DNA of 64,000 nucleotides from Selaginella moellendorffii (taxonomy: Eukaryota; Streptophyta; Lycopodiopsida; Selaginellales; Selaginellaceae), in contig NW_003314271.1 in NCBI RefSeq assembly GCF_000143415.4, forward strand, positions 2,540,726-2,604,725, read 5' to 3'. The notes under the pieces were generated by a model. That model was not told the DNA's origin. It did not search any database and saw only the letters and a list, made by a program, of their open reading frames with translations. The stretch's first letter is position 1. The number at the start of each line of letters is the position of its first letter. Positions 58,807-64,000 of the stretch are shown in pieces. The position numbers and the translations under genes are program-made.

Positions 58807-59429
58807 CTACACCTTTCTCATCAGGAGATACAGGCGCTGGTCCAGCTTTAAGTTGCCCAGGTGCTGCTTATCCCCCTTGAGCATCATCAACAGGCCTCCG
58901 AAAGAAACATAGACGCCGCTGGAAACGATCGACGAAGAGAAACTCCAAAAACTCGGTAAGAAAGCTCGCTTACATCTTGATGGCACCGCCGCTCTCGTCG
59001 TCATCGTACTTGTACAGCTTCCCATACATGACATACTCGTACTTGTCGGCCAGAGATTTCTTCCGAGACTGCGAGAGATCAGAGTCAGCCAGAGAAGATC
59101 CGAGCAAATGGAACCTGGTCGAAGACGCCATCGTCTGGAGTTCCATCCAATCGCAGGGTGGAGGAGAGCGCGAGCGTGAACTTGTCAGTCCTGGCGATGG
59201 GGTAGACGTCGATGTTCACGTCCAGGACGAGCTGCATATCAAACTGCTCGCTCCGGGCCTCGATGCGAGACACTGCTCATCACACGAATCCAGCGAAAAA
59301 CAAATCAAATCGATCGCTCTCCTCGCTCGAAATGCCGAGAGCGAGGCGATCACCTTTGTCGAATTTCTTGCCGTCGGTGTCGATGCCGGTGATGGTGAAG
59401 ATGTCCTCGAAGAGCAGCAGCTCCGCCAT
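58807..59429 (-). CDS. NRPB8: RNA polymerase I/II/III shared subunit RPB8
   Basis: Four exons: 59429-59354, 59272-59115, 59068-58974 and 58918-58807, together 441 bases, 146 residues, the usual length. The protein reads [87 protein letters not shown] and ends [11 protein letters not shown]. This is the OB-like RPB8 fold common to all nuclear RNA polymerases. The stop codon is 80 bases from the end of the convergent DUF726 gene, so their 3' UTRs probably overlap. The start is divergent from the small heat-shock gene. Confidence 0.96.
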
Positions 59430-59500
59430 GGCTGGGCTGGATCGATAAACCCTAAAACTCGCGTCGTGGATATTCCTCCCAGATTTGGCCTTGTGGGTCT

Positions 59501-59508
59501 TATATAAA
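59501..59508 (+). promoter_or_regulatory. TATA box of the small heat-shock protein gene
   Basis: TATATAAA, 46 bases before the start codon, within the 124-base spacer between the RPB8 and heat-shock start codons. An AAACCCTAAAA telo-box on the RPB8 side lies at about 59449. I do not see a canonical heat-shock element in the spacer. Confidence 0.6.
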
Positions 59509-59553
59509 TAGCGGGACGAGAGCGTTTGCTAGGGCTTTTGGCTTGCTTGGACG

Positions 59554-60083
59554 ATGGCGTTCCGCTCCACGGCTGCGAGGTTCCAGCAGGTGATCACCAC
59601 CGCCGCCAAGACCCCCGCTAAGAAATCGCTCGCGGATGCGAAGAAGATGGCGTCCTTCTCCAAGAAGAACGCTCCCGCGGACTGGGTCCAGCGATCCGAC
59701 CACCACCTCATCACCATCGACATGCCAGGTATGAAATCTTCGCTGTGGAGAGGGAACCACTCGAAGCTCTCAAGAAATCCTTTCATAGTGGCGATGGTTT
59801 TGTGTCCCCAGGATTGTCTCACGAGGATTTCAAGATCACCACGGATGCCAACGAGATAACCATCAAAACCAAGGAGCGCGAGAGGGTGGAGCTCGAGGAT
59901 GATAAGTGGCACGCCAAGGAGCGCTACGTTGGCACCGTGGTTCGCAAGTTTGAGTTCCCTGACGGCGCCAAGCTGAGCAAGGAGGACGTGGAGGCTGTGT
60001 TTGACAATGGCGTGCTCACGCTCAAGGTTCCCACGGATCCGGAGAAGCCGAAAGAGACCATCACGATCAAGCCTGGCAACTGA
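59554..60083 (+). CDS. HSP20: small heat-shock protein (HSP20), probably organelle-targeted
   Basis: Two exons, 59554-59728 and 59812-60083, 447 bases or 148 residues. The alpha-crystallin domain starts at SDHHLITIDMPG and continues through FKITTDANEITIKTKERER and the GVLTLKVP box near the end. The N-terminus (MAFRSTAARFQQVITTAAK) is rich in Arg, Ala and Ser/Thr without acidic residues, as in a mitochondrial targeting peptide. sHSPs form oligomers that hold unfolding proteins for later refolding. The C-terminal IXI motif is seen as TITIKPG. Targeting is inferred. Confidence 0.93.
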
Positions 60084-60155
60084 TTTTGTCAATCTCTCAA
60101 AGAAAAAAGAATGACCTTAGCTTTGATCGATTTGATCAGAGTTTCATAGTTGTTA

Positions 60156-61860
60156 ATGTCAACAGTGATAAACCCTACTGCTATGACGAGGAGAATGGCT
60201 GCCATGTTTTCATTGAGGACCAATTTCCTTGGCGGCCCTTCTCCGCGGCTCAAGCCATCGATTGCTACTACTGCTACAACGCTGAGCACTGTGAGAGCGC
60301 TTGCTTCTTCTTCCTCTTCTTCTCAAGGTAAATTTGGTGCTCTTTTCTTCTCAAGTGAAGTAACTTTGTCTCCAGCTTCTGGGAGCAACCAGCATTTGAA
60401 ACTGGGATTCCTGGGACTTGGAATCATGGGCACAGCAATGGCAAGAAATCTCGTAAAAGCCGGGTAAAACAAGTTATTTTTCTCTCTTTTTTCTTGCTCG
60501 ATTGCTAGCATGATCCGTTTTTTTTGTTGTTGTTGTTGTAGCTACGATGTCACCGTTTGGAACAGATCTGCGAGTAAATGCGAAGCTTTAGTGAGCGAAG
60601 GAGCAAGGTGGATCTCGTCTCTACTTGATTTGGTTTTCCTTATGTCTTTTTATTGTCAAGACGAGGTTCCACACCAAAGAATGTCACCGAAATGTGCGAC
60701 GTCACGTTTGCGATGCTTGCTGATCCAGTTGCAGCAGTAATGCACACTCGTAAACTTTGTGGCTGTTCCTTTACATGCTCTCACTTTTATCTTTTGCATT
60801 TTATTCCTTCTTCTACATGCAGCTCGAAGTTGCTCTTGGGAGTGATGGTGCTCTTGGAGGGTTGGGCTCGGGGAAAGGGTATAACAGATTTTTGATTGAA
60901 TGAAAACGTAATTTCACACAACATGACTTTGCAGATATGTTGATGTATCAACCGTCGATGCCGGGACAACTAAAACTGTATGCGAGGCAGTGAAATCTTC
61001 AGGCTCTCTCTTCTTGGAGGTATGCTTTCTTTCTAAGAGTGAGCCAACATTTTGTGGTTTTGGAAGGCGCCAGTCTCGGGATCCAAGAAGCCAGCCGAAG
61101 AAGGAAAACTTATTTTTTTAGCTGCTGGTAAGCTCTCTCTGTCTCTGGTTTTTCACCTTAGCTAGCAAAAACACATGGTAATACGTGGTATTTCAGGAGA
61201 CAAGGAGTTGTATGATACAGTAGTACCGATGCTAGACGTGATGGGCAAGGTTAAGTTCGTAACGATTATTGTCCAGAAACTTCACTTATTTTAATTCTTT
61301 TAGTCGCGGTTTTACTTGGGAGCTCCTGGAAACGGAGCTGCAATGAAAATTGTTGTTAACATGATCATGGGAAGGTTCGTGTGCCAATATGTTTTTTACT
61401 CTTTTGAGGTTTTTCTTTCTTTTTTTTTTCTTTAGCATGATGGCAAGCTTTGCCGAGGGTCTGATTCTTGGAGACAAAGCTGGCCTTGATCCTCAAACTA
61501 TACTAGAGGCATGAATTTAATCCTTGCTATTCACTCTTAGAGAATGTAACTTTCAGGTTCTATCCCAAGGTGCTATTAACAATCCAATGTTCTCCCTAAA
61601 AGGTCCAACAATGTTAGCAAGGAACTACGCTCCAGCTTTTCCTTTAAAACACCAGCAAAAGGTTTGTAGTATGGTTTTAAATGTGAATCTAATCTTCTTT
61701 AAATTTGTAGGACTTGAGATTGGCATTGGACATGTCTGATAAGCTTTTGCAAAACATCCCAATTGCTGCAGCGGCAAATGAAGTGTACAAGGTTGCTAAA
61801 GGTAATGGTTTGGGTGATGATGATTTCTCTGCTGTTATTGAGGCCTTTAGAAATAAATGA
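60156..61860 (+). CDS. GLYR2: glyoxylate/succinic semialdehyde reductase, organellar (GLYR2-like)
   Basis: Twelve exons from ATG 60156, total 1056 bases, 351 residues. A Ser/Thr/Arg-rich transit peptide of about 55 residues precedes the Rossmann fold KLGFLGLGIMGTAMARNLVK, whose GLGIMG is the NADPH loop of beta-hydroxyacid dehydrogenases. VTFAMLADP, GYVDVSTVDAGT, the substrate-binding FLEAPVSGSKKPAEEGKL and the catalytic-lysine stretch GAPGNGAAMKIVVNMIMGS are all present, as is the FPLKHQQKDLRLALD end. The enzyme reduces glyoxylate to glycolate and succinic semialdehyde to gamma-hydroxybutyrate with NADPH, a detoxifying role in stress. The intron after 61508 starts with GC instead of GT. An ATG at 60183 is an alternative start. 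Confidence 0.95.
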
Positions 61861-64000
61861 GGTATTTTTTATAAGAATTTATACCTTGAAACAGAATATC
61901 TACTAGGAAAATCCAGAATGATAATTAGAAATGGAATTCATTTGATTTGATGATACATTCTTTTCAAATTTCTTATAACCTTTTTACATTATTATTTATC
62001 TTTCTAGCTTTGGACCAAAGAAAAAATAAAAATATTATAATACAAATGTAAAGATATAAACTGAAAAATTAATAAACTATATCATATTATATAATTTCTA
62101 AACTTCCACTAACTTTTTTTAAAAGTTATTTTAATAGTTTTACAATTTTAATTTAATTATTTTATTAATTTAAATTTAACATTTTGAATGATATTTAATG
62201 TGCAATTGCATCCACTATCTGATTATGTTTGTTTTTCTCAAAACTTTTATATTATCTGATTTAATTAAAAGCCCATCATACTTATGAAAATGAATAATAT
62301 CTGATTCAAATAAAACTTAAATACATAAAAATTATAACTTTTTCCAAATTAAATGTAAAATTCTCCACTTGAATATGATATTATAAATTATATCAGTCCA
62401 TTGGTGAACAAAAACACAAACAAAAGGACAAATAAATAGAATGGGAGCATAATAGATAGTATACTTGAATAAAGTAATTTTTTTTAATCATAGAAGAGTT
62501 AGTATTCTAAAATGAGGATTATTTAATAACATTATATATATATATAATCATAATAAAAATAAATTATTATTTTTAACTACAAAATTTTTCCAACTAGATA
62601 TAAAGTTTTTTATTAAATATATATTATACTCTTTATTTTAATACTTTATAAATGTTTACTATAAAAGATAAAAAGTTACATACAATATATAGCAAAGCCA
62701 AATGTTTTTGTAGCTTTATATATTTATAATAGTGTGCATAACATAGTCAAGATAAGTTTAAATAATTATTATGCTATGAAAAGTTTGGCTTAAATAATTA
62801 TTTAGTTATCTAAGTTCATATAAATTAATTATTTTATGCATAATTATTAATGAAACTAAATTATGCCTTATAATAAAGGTATAAAGTTCAGATTTACTAT
62901 AATTGAATATTACTATTAAACTAAATATTTAAAATAATTTACTACACAATAGAATACTTGGTTATCTTTGAATTTATAAAAATTATTTTAATTTATAATA
63001 TAGACTTTTCTAAGCTTCACTTTAAATACTATTTAATGGTTTTCTTGTTATATATATTTTAAAACTAAAATGTTAGTATCACTTCATAGTATTTAGAGAA
63101 TGTTGTTTTAATCTAGTAGGCCTTGGTAATTATTAGGTTTAGAATGTATGTCTTGATTCCTCTCCACCTCCAGCACATACATTTTTGCTGAAGGATTTTT
63201 GTATAGCCAAATAACAAAATAAATCTTAATGATTTTTTAGTAGCTTAGGACACAATTTTAAAAAAGGAACTTTCTTCTGCACTACAAGCGAGGTTAATGT
63301 TAATAGCCAGGTTAATTCAAGTCTAAATGTCTCTTCAGAAACACAACACATCACATCAAGGTAGGCAATAGCAACAACATTGTTCTATCTTGTTCACTTT
63401 TCTTTTACCTTACAGAACAATTTATCTTCAAAATATAGGTATACCAATGAGTTAATTGCAAGTATCTAGATATATCTATGCTCTTGGAAGCATGAGTTGT
63501 AGCAGCTAAAACAGCTTATTCACTTTAGTTTCTCTTGTATCAACAACAATAGCTAACAAATAAGAGGGATCAAGAAGAATTAACATTAGCCACCTCTACC
63601 AAAACAACCAAGGCTCAGTGTTAATGTTAACTAATAGTTTGTAAAACCTTACAACTATAGGAAGATCGTCTAGATCCCTACCATGTACACCATGTTTTCT
63701 AATAATTTCATTGATGACTAGTTGAGACAAGTCTTATAGTCACACGATTTAGTGATAGAACATACATATTGGTGCAATTAGAGCAATGCATTAGACAAAT
63801 AATGGAGCATTAGACAAATAATGGAGCATTAGAGGGAGTGAAGGAACAATGGAGACAACAAAGAGTAACAATCAAGAGATCAAACATAGTGCTATAGCTC
63901 TAATTGATTAGTTTGGTGTGGACTGTTAGGGCTTGTGTGGATGAAGTAAATAGAAGTTGGGCTGATTTCTAGAATTTGGAACTTAAATGAAGCTAGGGCT
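61861..64000. other. AT-rich repeat-like region at the right edge
   Basis: Strongly AT-rich from just after the GLYR2 stop, with stops in every frame. From about 63100 the composition becomes less extreme, but I find no gene or transposon domain. A 19-base unit (GCATTAGACAAATAATGGA) is repeated in tandem at 63788-63825 with a partial third copy. Confidence 0.55.
63788..63832. repeat. short tandem repeat, 19-base unit
   Basis: Two full copies and the beginning of a third of GCATTAGACAAATAATGGA. Likely replication slippage. Confidence 0.8.

Noticed and set aside
61861-64000. Possible LTR retroelement at the right edge
   Set aside because: No RT, integrase, LTR ends or primer-binding site could be seen; only AT-rich DNA and a short tandem repeat.

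Overview
This window looks like nuclear DNA of a land plant, most likely a lycophyte such as Selaginella. That is inferred from very short introns (mostly 43-90 bases with clean GT-AG ends), closely packed genes, long intronless PPR genes built from short S-type repeats, and plant-specific families (TCP, AP2/ERF of the CRF group, SOG1-type NAC, KUP/HAK, RabH, aluminium-induced protein). No database search was possible, so the species and every gene name rest on recognising conserved motifs.

There are three gene-dense blocks. Block 1 (1-23.4 kb) holds a partial gene at the left edge, a kinase-like gene, a PPR gene head to head with mitochondrial complex I subunit NDUFA9, a CIN-type TCP factor with a long leader, a RabH/Rab6 GTPase, a LEA-like gene, a Cys-rich GPI-type secreted protein, a CRF-type AP2/ERF factor, an aluminium-induced-type protein, a small acidic unknown and a KUP/HAK potassium transporter. 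Block 2 (42.0-53.6 kb) holds a small basic protein, a very large gene joining a SPOC-like domain, an RS/RD-rich tract and four RRM-like repeats, a plastid-type GcvT/COG0354 protein head to head with a second PPR gene, and the nucleolar SURF6/Rrp14 protein. Block 3 (53.7-61.9 kb) holds a SOG1-type NAC factor, a DUF726/TMCO4 alpha/beta-hydrolase, RPB8, a small heat-shock protein and glyoxylate/succinic semialdehyde reductase. Exon joins were placed by hand; for most multi-exon genes the summed coding length is a multiple of three.

From 23.4 to 41.9 kb, and again after 61.9 kb, the DNA becomes strongly AT-rich. This block holds a decayed Ty3/gypsy-type retroelement (RT then integrase, minus strand), a sequence gap (33188-33536), microsatellites, Helitron-like 3' ends (hairpin then CTAG) and pieces of host genes: ARP5, RPA1, a purple acid phosphatase, an acyl-activating enzyme, an OB/zinc-ribbon protein and possibly an F-box protein. 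Several retain exon/intron structure but carry stops, frameshifts or inversions. Helitron capture is the simplest reading but is an inference.

The genes form no single pathway. Recurrent themes are RNA metabolism and organelle function (two PPR genes, SPOC-RRM protein, RPB8, SURF6, NDUFA9, COG0354 protein, GLYR2), AAACCCTA-type telo-boxes near start codons, and very short shared promoters between divergent genes. The best candidate for something little described is the SPOC/RS/four-RRM gene at 42.4-47.4 kb.
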